In this document: piece after piece, positions 49,735 through 60,000 of the stretch
Layout: every line of letters starts with the position of its first letter
Numbering within the stretch: position 1 is the stretch's first letter
Origin: Galaxea fascicularis
Lineage: Eukaryota; Cnidaria; Anthozoa; Scleractinia; Euphylliidae
NCBI GenBank assembly: GCA_948470475.1
Contig: OX419347.1
Coordinates: 1,014,501 to 1,078,500, forward strand
Reading direction: 5' to 3'
Length of the DNA stretch: 64,000 bases
The notes under the pieces: model-generated
What the model was told of the DNA's origin: nothing
Seen by the model: only the letters and a program-made list of their open reading frames with translations
The model's database searches: none
Made by a program: the position numbers and the translations under genes

Positions 49735-52700
49735 ATGATGGCGGACGGACGTTTCGTCACGAGCTCTCGTTTTCTATTCCTTGCTCTCCTGTTATATTTT
49801 GTCGGCTCCTCTCAGGATAACAGGCAGGACCTATCGACCGAATTTCGCTACCGTGAATTATGCATTTCGCCATCCTGTCGACTGAAAGTGTTAAGTTGGA
49901 CATTCATTCGCCGAAGGCCACATGTCACAGCATGGAAGATTGTTGTGAATGTATCAACACGGATCAAAAGATCAAAGGCAGCCACGGCTTACTACGGTAA
50001 CTCGACTTCTACTTTCAGCCCAATTTTACAACTGCTACACGATGTGGAAACGAACCCCGGGCCCACACTGAATCATTCTACAAATGGTTTTGACAAAACG
50101 AATGGTAACGTGAGCATAGCACACCTAAATGTTCGCTCTCTCAAATGCCGAGATCATTACGTCCTTGTAAAAGAAACAGTGTTGGCTAACAGGTTCGATA
50201 TATTTACGGTATCCGAAACATGGCTCAACAGCACGGTTCAAGATCTGGAAATTGAAATCCCTGGGTATTTTATCCATCGCCTCGATCGTCAGAATAACAG
50301 AGGTGGTGGCGTTTGTGCATATGTTTCGCGAAATTTTAAAGTCGAGTACTTGAGCGACATCTCATCCACCGCACCATCTGGTTTCCAGCAGTTGTGGCTA
50401 AAAATCCAGGTCAGGAACATGAAATCGTTTATCATCTGCACTGCGTACAGACCTCCAAATACTTCACTGTCATTTTTTGACTCTGACTTAATTGAAACCT
50501 TTATTTATGCTTCGTCTTTCAATGTGCCTATTTACCTGCTTGGAGATATGAATTGTCGCCTCGAGAGTAGCGACAAGCCCGAGACGAAAGCCTTACTAAA
50601 TTTCTGCCGCTCCTACAATCTCTCACAACTTATCACTAAGCCAACACGAGTAACGGAAACTACCAGCTCGATTTTGGATGTAATCCTGGCTTCGGATACA
50701 AAGCAAGTTCTTAATGTTATGGTCTTGGAAAGCTCGATCAGCGACCATGACCTAGTTTACCTTACACTAAAACTAAAGAAAGAGCGCTCCAAGCCTGTTT
50801 ATATCACTACTAGAAGCTACAAGCATTACAAGGCCGACGCATTTAATGATGATGTCTCAAAGGCACCGTGGTCAATAGTAGATATTTTTGATGATGTAGA
50901 GGACAAGCTTCATGTTTTCAACTCGTTATTTTCTTCTATACTAGACCAGCATGCTCCGATTAAAACTTTTAAAGTCCGTGGAAAGCCAAATCCATGTATA
51001 ACGGATGACATACGTGCGCTGATGAAAACAAGAGATTACTGGCGCAAAGAAGCAAGAAAAAGCAATGACCCTATGACTTGGACGGCTTACAGAAATTTAA
51101 GACAGGAGGTTAAAAGAGAAATTAAAATCGCTGAACGAGAGTTCTTCTCAGAACAGATTCAAAGAAACCCAGGCAATACAAACAATATTTGGAAAGCAAT
51201 CCGCCAAATAATCCCCAGAAAATCCACATCCCAGAGAATCTTCAGCAAGGATAACAAATCTGTCGCAGATGAGTTCAATCGGTTTTTCGTTTCTGTCGGC
51301 CAGAGTTCTGTTGACAAAATTCAAACATTGGCTAATAAATGCAATATGTCACCTAACCGAAATTATTTTGTCCCAAGACAATATCCTCCCCGTGAGCAGT
51401 TTCATTTGAATACCACAGGCAGTGGTGAGATCGAACGCATAATTTCATCAATGCCATCAAACAAAGCTCCAGGGATCGACAAGATTTCCGTTCGTGTTTT
51501 GAAGGACTGCCTTGCCCCGGTTCTTCCAGTAATTACGTCTATTATCAACACTTCTATTGAGACATGCACATTTCCAATCACCTGGAAATTAGCTGAAGTG
51601 ACACCTCTTCCTAAAGGTGAAAATCACGAACTAGCAAATAACAACAGGCCAATTTCGCTTCTACCGGTTTTATCAAAAGTTTGCGAAAGGGTAGTACACA
51701 GTCAATTCACTTCCTACTTGCAATTAAACGAGAGGTTAACAAAGACCCAAAGCGGCAACAAGAAATGGCATTCGACAGAAACATCTGTCATAGAAACAAC
51801 TGACACTATCCTTAAAGGGATAGACCAGAAGATGTTGACTTCGGCAGTATTCTTAGACATGAGCAAGGCCTTCGACAGCGTCAACCACGAAACCCTAATT
51901 TTGAAGCTGCAAGATGTAGGCGCCTCAGACCGAGTTATCCAGTGGTTTTGTAGCTACCTTTATGAAAGAAGACAAGTGGTTCGAATCCATTCAACATTGT
52001 CAGAGCCCTTGCCCATAGACTGCGGCGTTCCACAGGGAAGTATACTGGGACCACTTTTATTTAGTATTTATACTAATGACCTTCCTTCAGCACCACGGAA
52101 ATGCAGCGTCCAGAGCTATGTTGACGACACTAAGCTTGCTATATCCTTCAAACTGAAAGATACCGTAAATGCCTTTACTGACTTAAGAGATGATTTACAC
52201 AGAATAGGCCAATGGTGTTGCAACAACCATTTATTGTTGAACCCAAGCAAAACCAAACTCATGGTGTTTGGTGGCAGGCAAATGCATTCCAGATTGGTCA
52301 TTCCAAACCTCACTTTCATGGGAAGAGAACTCATACCGGAACACACTGCTAAAGACCTTGGGGTGATTTTAGACAATAACCTAACTTATGATGAACACAT
52401 TACCAAAACTGTCTCCTCTTGTATGTCTTGTCTCGGTCAAATAAGCCGCACAAAGCATGTTTTTGACAAGCGCACCCTACTGACTATCATTAACGCACTA
52501 GTTTTTAGCAAACTTTTTTATTGTTCGAACGTATGGGCGAATACATCAAAAAGTAATATAAGTAAATTACAAGGTATTCAGAACTTTGCTGCTCGAATTG
52601 CGACGGGTACGCGCAAATATGATCACATCACACCAGTTTTAAAAGAGCTTAAATGGCTACCGGTAGCTACTCAGCTATACTTCAGGAGCGCTATTATGGC

Positions 52701-52962
52701 CTTCAAATGTCTAACATCCCGCGTGCCGGAGTACCTTACCTCCCAGTTCAGTAAGCGAGGAGAAATTAGTGGACGCGCCACGAGAAGTTCACAAATGCTG
52801 AACATCCCACTTTTTAAGACCGCCAGTGGTCAGAGAACGTTTTACTATAGAACAGTCAGTATCTGGAACTCCATGGACAGCTCTCTAAAAACTCTTGAGA
52901 AAGTTTCTGATTTTAAATATTTTCTGAAACGTAAACTAATTAAGGATTTTATAGATTGTTAA
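49735..52962 (+). CDS. Retrotransposon ORF2-type protein: 2A peptide, APE endonuclease, reverse transcriptase
   Basis: 1075 residues. A hydrophobic segment (residues 12-27, RFLFLALLLYFVG) near the N-terminus is signal-like. DVETNPGP at 103-110 is a canonical 2A ribosome-skipping motif, with separation expected between G109 and P110. The apurinic endonuclease domain spans about 125-345: LNVRSL, SETW (E161), the AYRPP region (Y238), GDMNC (D271, N273), D315 and SDHD (336-339). The reverse transcriptase spans about 575-870: APGIDKIS, RPISLLPVLSKV, FLDMSKAFDSVNH (D708), GVPQGSILGPLLF (764-776) and SYVDDTK (D797, D798). The C-terminal region, with KLQGIQNFAARI and LKELKWLPV, is typical of CR1/L2. 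The protein nicks target DNA and primes reverse transcription there. All key catalytic residues are present and no frame break is seen. Unusual points are SGNKKWHST where the family usually has a GFRKGHST-like run, and YVDD rather than the more common YADD. Confidence 0.96.
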   Translation: MMADGRFVTSSRFLFLALLLYFVGSSQDNRQDLSTEFRYRELCISPSCRLKVLSWTFIRRRPHVTAWKIVVNVSTRIKRSKAATAYYGNSTSTFSPILQLLHDVETNPGPTLNHSTNGFDKTNGNVSIAHLNVRSLKCRDHYVLVKETVLANRFDIFTVSETWLNSTVQDLEIEIPGYFIHRLDRQNNRGGGVCAYVSRNFKVEYLSDISSTAPSGFQQLWLKIQVRNMKSFIICTAYRPPNTSLSFFDSDLIETFIYASSFNVPIYLLGDMNCRLESSDKPETKALLNFCRSYNLSQLITKPTRVTETTSSILDVILASDTKQVLNVMVLESSISDHDLVYLTLKLKKERSKPVYITTRSYKHYKADAFNDDVSKAPWSIVDIFDDVEDKLHVFNSLFSSILDQHAPIKTFKVRGKPNPCITDDIRALMKTRDYWRKEARKSNDPMTWTAYRNLRQEVKREIKIAEREFFSEQIQRNPGNTNNIWKAIRQIIPRKSTSQRIFSKDNKSVADEFNRFFVSVGQSSVDKIQTLANKCNMSPNRNYFVPRQYPPREQFHLNTTGSGEIERIISSMPSNKAPGIDKISVRVLKDCLAPVLPVITSIINTSIETCTFPITWKLAEVTPLPKGENHELANNNRPISLLPVLSKVCERVVHSQFTSYLQLNERLTKTQSGNKKWHSTETSVIETTDTILKGIDQKMLTSAVFLDMSKAFDSVNHETLILKLQDVGASDRVIQWFCSYLYERRQVVRIHSTLSEPLPIDCGVPQGSILGPLLFSIYTNDLPSAPRKCSVQSYVDDTKLAISFKLKDTVNAFTDLRDDLHRIGQWCCNNHLLLNPSKTKLMVFGGRQMHSRLVIPNLTFMGRELIPEHTAKDLGVILDNNLTYDEHITKTVSSCMSCLGQISRTKHVFDKRTLLTIINALVFSKLFYCSNVWANTSKSNISKLQGIQNFAARIATGTRKYDHITPVLKELKWLPVATQLYFRSAIMAFKCLTSRVPEYLTSQFSKRGEISGRATRSSQMLNIPLFKTASGQRTFYYRTVSIWNSMDSSLKTLEKVSDFKYFLKRKLIKDFIDC

Positions 52963-53112
52963 TTATTTTTGATTTTAAGTGTAAATATTTCCTTGTACTT
53001 TTAGTATGATTAATTTTAATTGTAAATATTTCCATAAGTAAAGTAGGTTTAAATTATTATTGTATTTTTATTTTATTATTATTCTCTTTGAAAAGCCTCT
53101 GTGAGGAAAGTG

Positions 53113-53137
53113 AATAAAGTATGTATGTAAAGTATGT
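53113..53137 (+). promoter_or_regulatory. Retrotransposon polyadenylation signal and short repeat tail
   Basis: AATAAA followed by GTATGTATGTAAAGTATGT, then the right copy of the target duplication. A microsatellite tail in place of poly(A) is usual for CR1/L2-type elements. Confidence 0.8.
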
Positions 53138-53143
53138 AACTAC
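53138..53143 (+). repeat. Target-site duplication, right (AACTAC)
   Basis: Pairs with 49709-49714. Unit sequence resumes immediately after it with ACGAAGAATCTAG. Confidence 0.9.
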
Positions 53144-56100
53144 ACGAAGAATCTAGTAATAGGCTCTGCACTCCTTAAAGCTAATAATTTATATGGAAAC
53201 ATGTAGGTGTTTGTCCCTCAAGTAAAGTAATGTTGACAGCTTCCTACAGCACATGAAAACTCAGCAGCCATCCACCCAATTTACTATGGAGACAAGTAAT
53301 TATTGCAAGAAGAACACACCTCTCAACTCCTCTGTTATGACGTCAAAAGCCATCCATCTCACCACACCATCAACAGGAAACCAACACAGAGTAACTGAAG
53401 CTTAAAGTAGAAGTCAGTTGTCACCCAAAATAGATGGAGGGTAGTTTACAGAGTCCCTGTGAGTGGAGGAAAGTCTAGATCATATCAGGGAAACAGGAAG
53501 ATCAACAGACGGAAGAATTAAGGAGCGTACAAAAGCAATATCTGAGTTGCCCAGACTACAACCTCTGCTGTTACTGCATCAAACACACTGGCATCTGCCC
53601 ACTTTAAAACCAAATTAAAAGCCTATTCAAGACAAGTAAACATAAGACAAGCCATGAATGGTAACCTGCACTCAGTCTGACATGTATGGTGTCAACAAGA
53701 GAAGTTCTACCTCCAGATGACAACTGAAAACTTCTGATAGAATGCTGGGTTTAAAACACGCAAGAGAGCAAGTTCTTCATCCTTGTGGTGACTGCAAAAT
53801 TCTGATAGAACTCATCCTTTCCCTGAGAAACAAAGCACATTATGGTGGTGCAAGTGGTGAGAAGAGTAACTGGGCCTCATATAATAGTGAGGCGGATTAG
53901 GAAGGGAAATTACTCAAGTACACTATACCGCCATCTCAAGCAACTTGCATTCATAACTGTTCATCATGCCAACTTCAAAGTGACAAAGTAGGGTCTTGAA
54001 TAGTCTGGTGTGAACAATTTTAAACCCAAGTGAAGCCTATGCATGTAAACACTCACTGGTACACATGAGAGCCAAGGAGGCTAAACAGCTACAGTCTGTA
54101 AGAAGCATGGATACCCACAATCAAAGAAACCAGAAGGATATTGGTACAGAAGTGGAGAGAGGGAGGTGAGGTCCTAGAGTGTTTGCAGAGGGAACTGAGT
54201 TTGGCATTCTCCATAATACTTTGTGGTGAACTTACCTCTTAGAGCACTGGCAGATATTTAGCACCTGCAGCAGATGTAGTAAACTTGTCTTGTAAAGATT
54301 GATCGGGTCTAAAAGGATTTTGTGAATGACTTGTGTCTTTCTTTAGGAGAGGCTCTTGATAATTATGCTGTGCTCAATCCAGTTGAATCACTTAATAGGT
54401 GGCACAGAGGTCTGAGCAAGTGAATGTGTTTTCACCACAACAGATGTTTGTATGCTGAACAATCTAGCTCTACTTTTCCTATAATACCAGTAAATTCTTT
54501 GATAACAGATTTGGGCTAACTGTCTTTGTACTGACAACGACCACAGGATTTCTGATCTCACTGTACAACTCTTGATGCTCGCTCATTTAAGGTGGCAAGG
54601 TGCATCTCTTTGCTAGGCTTTGTCTAGTAGTCTTTGTGAAGGAATCTCCTCAACTTTGCCTTTTCGAAAGGATCTCAATGATTGCAAGAGCTTTGCTTCA
54701 AATGAGGCTGAATTTGAATGAATGTCTTGAAATACAGTAGTTTCCTTTCTGGAGAACTCAACATTTCTCTTCAGCAAAGCTTCCAGTCCACAAGTCACAC
54801 TACCCTTAATTCTCAAAGGTTATGGAAAACATCTCGAACAGATCACACCATATTTGACTTCAACAACACACTTCTAAGATAAATTATTCTATGAATCATT
54901 AGAAAGATGGTGTGGTTCACATAAACAGTAAGTCTGCATGATTGCAAAAACAGGAAGATCAATGTAGGAAGATTACAACATGGGTATATAACTCACCTAT
55001 GCTACATGTACAAGCTGTGTTTCTAGGCTCAACAATGAAAGTCTCCAGTGCCTGCTTTTAGAGATATTAGTCTGAGATATAGCCTGCCATTGGTACAAAG
55101 TCATAGAGGCAAGGAAGCTATAAAAAAATCAGTTAATAGTGGGTGAAGAAATTAATGACAGAATTGAAATTAAGGATGCATTGATGCCCACATTCCAGAA
55201 ATGCAAACTAAGGCTGGTTGGTATAACAGCAAGGAAGAAAGAGACAACCCTGAAGTGCCCCTAAAACAACTGTTGTTTTCCTCATTTGTGTAGAGGGCGA
55301 TGATCTAAGTATCCCACTTTATAGCTTGTGGTGCATATCCTTCTTGCCAGCAGTGATAGAAGACTTTCATACAAAGACTTCATCCTAAGGTAACAGTAGC
55401 TTACCAAAATCAATTAACTGCAAGTCATGCTGATGGTAGTGATTTGGATGAGTTTACCACCAGGGGTCCTTGAGTGGCATGAATGCCGTATTTGGAATAA
55501 GGAATTTGTGATGCCATACATCATTGTTCATCTTGCCCACTCTAAAATGAGAACCACACTGGGGCCATAAATAGTGATCTGCACTCACTCTGACACGTAT
55601 GGTGACAACAAGAGAATTTCTCTTGATGAAAACTGCAAACGTCTGATAGACTATTGGGATTATATATACTCAAAGAGACAAGTTCCTTATTCTGATGGTG
55701 GTTAGAAAATCCCCAGAGAACTCATCCTTCCCCTGAGTAGGAAAGAACAGTGTGGTCATGTAAGTGGTGACAAGGATAACTGGACCTCTGTACTGAGGTG
55801 GATAAGAAAAATTGCTCAAGTCTACTTTTCCACTCTCTGAAGAACTTGCCAACTTCAAACTGCGTAAAACAGAAGGGTAACGTCTGCTGTGAACAACAGC
55901 AAAAGTTCTCTCAAAATCATTTAAAAGGAGATGTTCTTCATCCTGATGGTAAGTCAAAAATCCTGGGAGCAAAGCACAGTATGGTGGTGTCAGAGGTAAC
56001 AAGGACAACTAGGCCTCATATTGGCCTGATGTGGAATGGGAAAGTCACTCAAGTCCACAGCTTCTTCTTTCCACTACCTTTACCAATGAGAGGCTCCTCA

Positions 56101-57002
56101 ATGCTTCAGCAGGTCATCACAATCATTTCCTTGGGAAAAGAATGTGTAGATGAACAAGTTTCCTGGAGTGTCATTACATCCATGTCAAGCCTTGGCAGAG
56201 TCCATGATGCTCCAACATTAATTTTCAGAATTATGGAAACCTGGGATACCACAGCACACTTCACTGGGAAATGTCTGAGCTAAGTTGTAGCTAATAATAA
56301 TTACAATAATTATAATATTTCCTAATCTTATGAGAACCTGGAATGGGATTCAAACCCATCTCATATTCAATTTCATACTATTGACATACCAAGGTGAAAG
56401 GAGACAGTTACAAGGCTTTGTTTCAGCCTGAGATTAAATGCTTGACCTTTGCAAACCAAGGCAAAGCAAAGCAGTTGTTTTCAGAATAACAAAGAAATTT
56501 GCCTTCTTACTTGCAATCCTACACGTCAGTTAACTTGAGTTGATCCAGTGATCCAAAGGAACACAGTGGATGCCATGGAAATATTGCATTATTCAGGATC
56601 TGAGAACAGAAAATTAAAATACTGAGTGCAAGGAATTGAAGATTTAGATGAAAATTAATAATTTGAAGATACTGAAACACCTAGACTAGCAAATACAAAG
56701 CATGAATCTGCATTGTTTCTACTAATGCGACAGCTTCTTTTTCTTAAGTGAAAAATACATCTAAAGTAAGCCAGCCAGGTTTCCAGATGATCCATTACAG
56801 AGCATGCAAGCACAGATTCTCAACCACAGATTCCACAGCTTTCCGGTGTGCAGCTTCAACCACATCAACAGTCCTAGAATCTACTTCCATTCTCTGTCCT
56901 CCATTTCAGCCCACCTGCCTAAACCACAGCGTCTATAGCAGTTCAGTCTCCATGCCACAGCCCTACCAGTTTCCATCGGATCAGCTCCAGCCACCCATAC
57001 AG

Positions 57003-60000
57003 AACTAAGATGAAAGATGCTTTGTTGTAGTAAGTCAAATTCCTTCTGGGTTGGGAATGGAGGGTAAATAGAGCTCTGGATGAACCTTACAAAGCACACT
57101 TTACACACACACCTTCGGCGAGAAGTCCATGGACTTCATGTTCGGCTCGACTTAATTACTGTAGTTAGATTAGTTTTAGTGGGACCCAAGGTGTGGTATG
57201 GCTCCTCCCCTTAGGCTCTCATTACTGATAATGGGTTCTTTTTCAGGTTATTCGGCTGGCAACAAAACTTCGAATGACTGATTTCTTTTTCTTCGATTTA
57301 TTCGGCGTTTCTTCGTTTTTTTCATCATCATCCATTCGACTTTTCTTCAGTATCAAGCCACCTCTTTTGGACAAGAAGATGCTTCATCGTCGTCATCGTC
57401 AATGGAACCTCCCGCTTAGATTGCGCCTAATTGAAATTGAATTTCTTTCTCACACTTCACTTACAGTCAAAGCACTGATTTAAGTGAAGATATTTCTCGT
57501 AAGGTTCAACCAGACATACTTAATGTAGTTAATTATTAAATTAATGACTAATTTAGGAAGCAGGCTGTTCAGCTGTTCTGGGGAGACCCTATTTGGGAAC
57601 TCCTTACAAGTTCAGCAGTCTCTTTGATAGAAGATACATAGTTAGGTTAGGCTCGCAATTTTGAGGCAGGCGTTACCTCTGAAAATTGAAAAATTACTAT
57701 GTTTTCAAAAAAAAAGTCAGATGACAGGGAATAAAATAGATTTCAATAATTGATCAAAAACAAAATCTGATTTGAAACTGAGGTAATTGCTTACTGTCAA
57801 CTTTGCGAGAATAGATTTGTGTTCAGGCTAAACTTTACATCATAGCTAAAACTTACTTTCAGGGTAAGCTGTGATTGGCTGGCTCAACTTCATTTAATTT
57901 GAAGAGAACCTCTTTTCACAGTTTACTCAAGGGAACCAATGGGACAACACACACATCCTAGTTAAGCATAGTTATAGATATTAAGTAGCTACCAATGCGG
58001 ACCAATCGACGACGACCACCAACAACACGGAGGACCAAGATGACCAGCATTTCTACAGCTAGGAGCAAGACACTGTGAAATCCATATTGCAGAATGCAGG
58101 CTTGAAAAGCTTTCCAGATTGGAACTACATTAGCCTTAACAAGGTATGATGGAGTTCCCAGTGGATAGCTTTCTTCTACAGTCTACAGTATGTGTTTTAC
58201 ATGTGTCATTTGATTAGGCAAGTAGTCACAGGTAGATGGGAGGCTTCTTTCACATTGACAGGATTAACACTTAGATAAGCATGCTTGTCTCCTTGTTAAT
58301 TTTGTCTTGTGAAAGAAAAATCCTGTTAGAAGGCCCTGCATTGCACCTTGCAGGCACAGATCGTCTACAAATGGTAGGCGTAGGTAGCCTTCACATCGAC
58401 GATCTCATGCGAAACAACCACATCTGGAGCAGTTGCCAGTGGAAATTAACTCCTGACATTTGCCAGCTCAAAGTGCAGATCCAATAATTCTCATCAGAAA
58501 CATTCTACTGCATTCACAATCAACTGTCCAATGCTGAGGCAAACACAACACACCTGTGGAATGGCACCGGAACCGGCTGGCCGAAGACTCCAAACGGACT
58601 TCAAGATCACTGATCATCCTTCGTCCTGGGTAGTTAGTTTAAGTAGTTCATATAGCTGCCTATGCGGCGATGACAGCTCAAGATTACAGCACTGGAGGAG
58701 ACCTACGGACAATAAACAGTGGTGATTAGCTATTAAGAAGTGTAGGCAGAAGATAGAGATACAAATATTAAAATTATATATTAATGCATTAAAAAATCAT
58801 TCAGCTGTTTCAACCAACACTGATACAAACATTAATGGGGGAAAAAAAATGAAATTATGAGATCAGAAAGATACAATGCCTTCGAGGGTGGCTTAAAAAA
58901 CCTTAAAACTCAAATTTTAATATTTGGCTTCTGCATTTACTAATTAATGCAGAAGTGGACAATTAAACTTTGATTACAACAAAATTACAGTCATAAAGGC
59001 AGGTTACAATGTAGGTTGCTAAATGTTATGCTCCAAAAATGCATTATATGTGTAAAGATCAAGTGTCAGTGTTTTTTGAAACAGTTGTGTTACTGTTAAA
59101 ATTGGCCAGCCGGTTCACACTTTTGGGTAAGTGACGTCCTGGCTACCAACACAGACACCCAAGACGGTTGTGACGGAAACCAAAGAGCCTAACATGACGA
59201 CTGTGGCATGCCAGTGTGCGTGGTGGAGACTGAAGCCATACAGCAACCCACACAAGGTGGGGCCAATTTTCATGGTACAATGTTTGCTACAAATTGTTGC
59301 AGGCTCGGGACATGTGAGGGTCATCAGATAATATTGACATGGCTCTGATACCAGGATTCCAACCTGGAATATTGGTGAGAGGCGACTAAGATCATCTCTA
59401 CACCAGCATGTGAATATTATCAGATGAAACTAACATGATACCAGACCAGGATTCAAACCTGGTAACAAACACTCAAGTATCTGGCAGGTGATTGTGCTTG
59501 TAACACTGCACTATAACTGCTTCCTAGTTTACAACTTCAGCAATTTCAAAATCATGAAAACTTCGTGCATCAGTTTTAACAAAGGTTGCACCAAGTTAAT
59601 TGGTCTGAAGCTACTGACACTACAACCTGGCATGAGGTACGTGGTAATCGCGCGCGATGATGTATGACTTGCAAGACACAGGAAGGCAACATCACAACCA
59701 AATTATTCTGTTTCCATTAATTTTGAGAAAAGCCATAGAACTTTAAACTTTTGAATAGCATTTACTAGGAAGCTTGGATTGGAAGGTTCAACCAAAAAAA
59801 TGGATGTTTTTGATGTTGACTTCAGGTGTAATGCATCATACAGCTGCTTCGGATTAAGACATTCGGCTTTCGGCTTCAGACTTTCGACTTCCTACATCGG
59901 CTTACGACTGTCATCTCAGATTTCTTAATTCATTTTTCGGTGTTTTGCATCTTCGATTTCGATCCTGGTTGAACACTTCGTCTTCTTTTTCCGGCTCTTC

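Larger units (their letters stand above)
49715..53137 (+). mobile_element. CR1/L2-like non-LTR retrotransposon, near full length, inserted in U4
   Basis: A 3423-bp insertion absent from the other units. It has a 20-base leader, one 3228-bp ORF, about 175 bp of 3' UTR, an AATAAA signal at 53113-53118 and a short tail of GTATGTATG repeats with no poly(A). The APE endonuclease plus reverse transcriptase layout, the tail type and the short target duplication fit the CR1/L2 group. The intact ORF and sharp duplication point to a young insertion, later than the array's amplification. Confidence 0.95.
44293..57002 (+). repeat. Array unit U4, interrupted by a retrotransposon
   Basis: 12710 bp including the 3423-bp non-LTR element and its 6-bp target duplication. 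The remaining sequence has unit length. It shares the U3-specific variants, but not the 326-bp duplication. Confidence 0.95.

Noticed and set aside
52116..52376. 86-codon minus frame inside the retrotransposon.
   Set aside because: Antisense shadow of the reverse transcriptase coding sequence.
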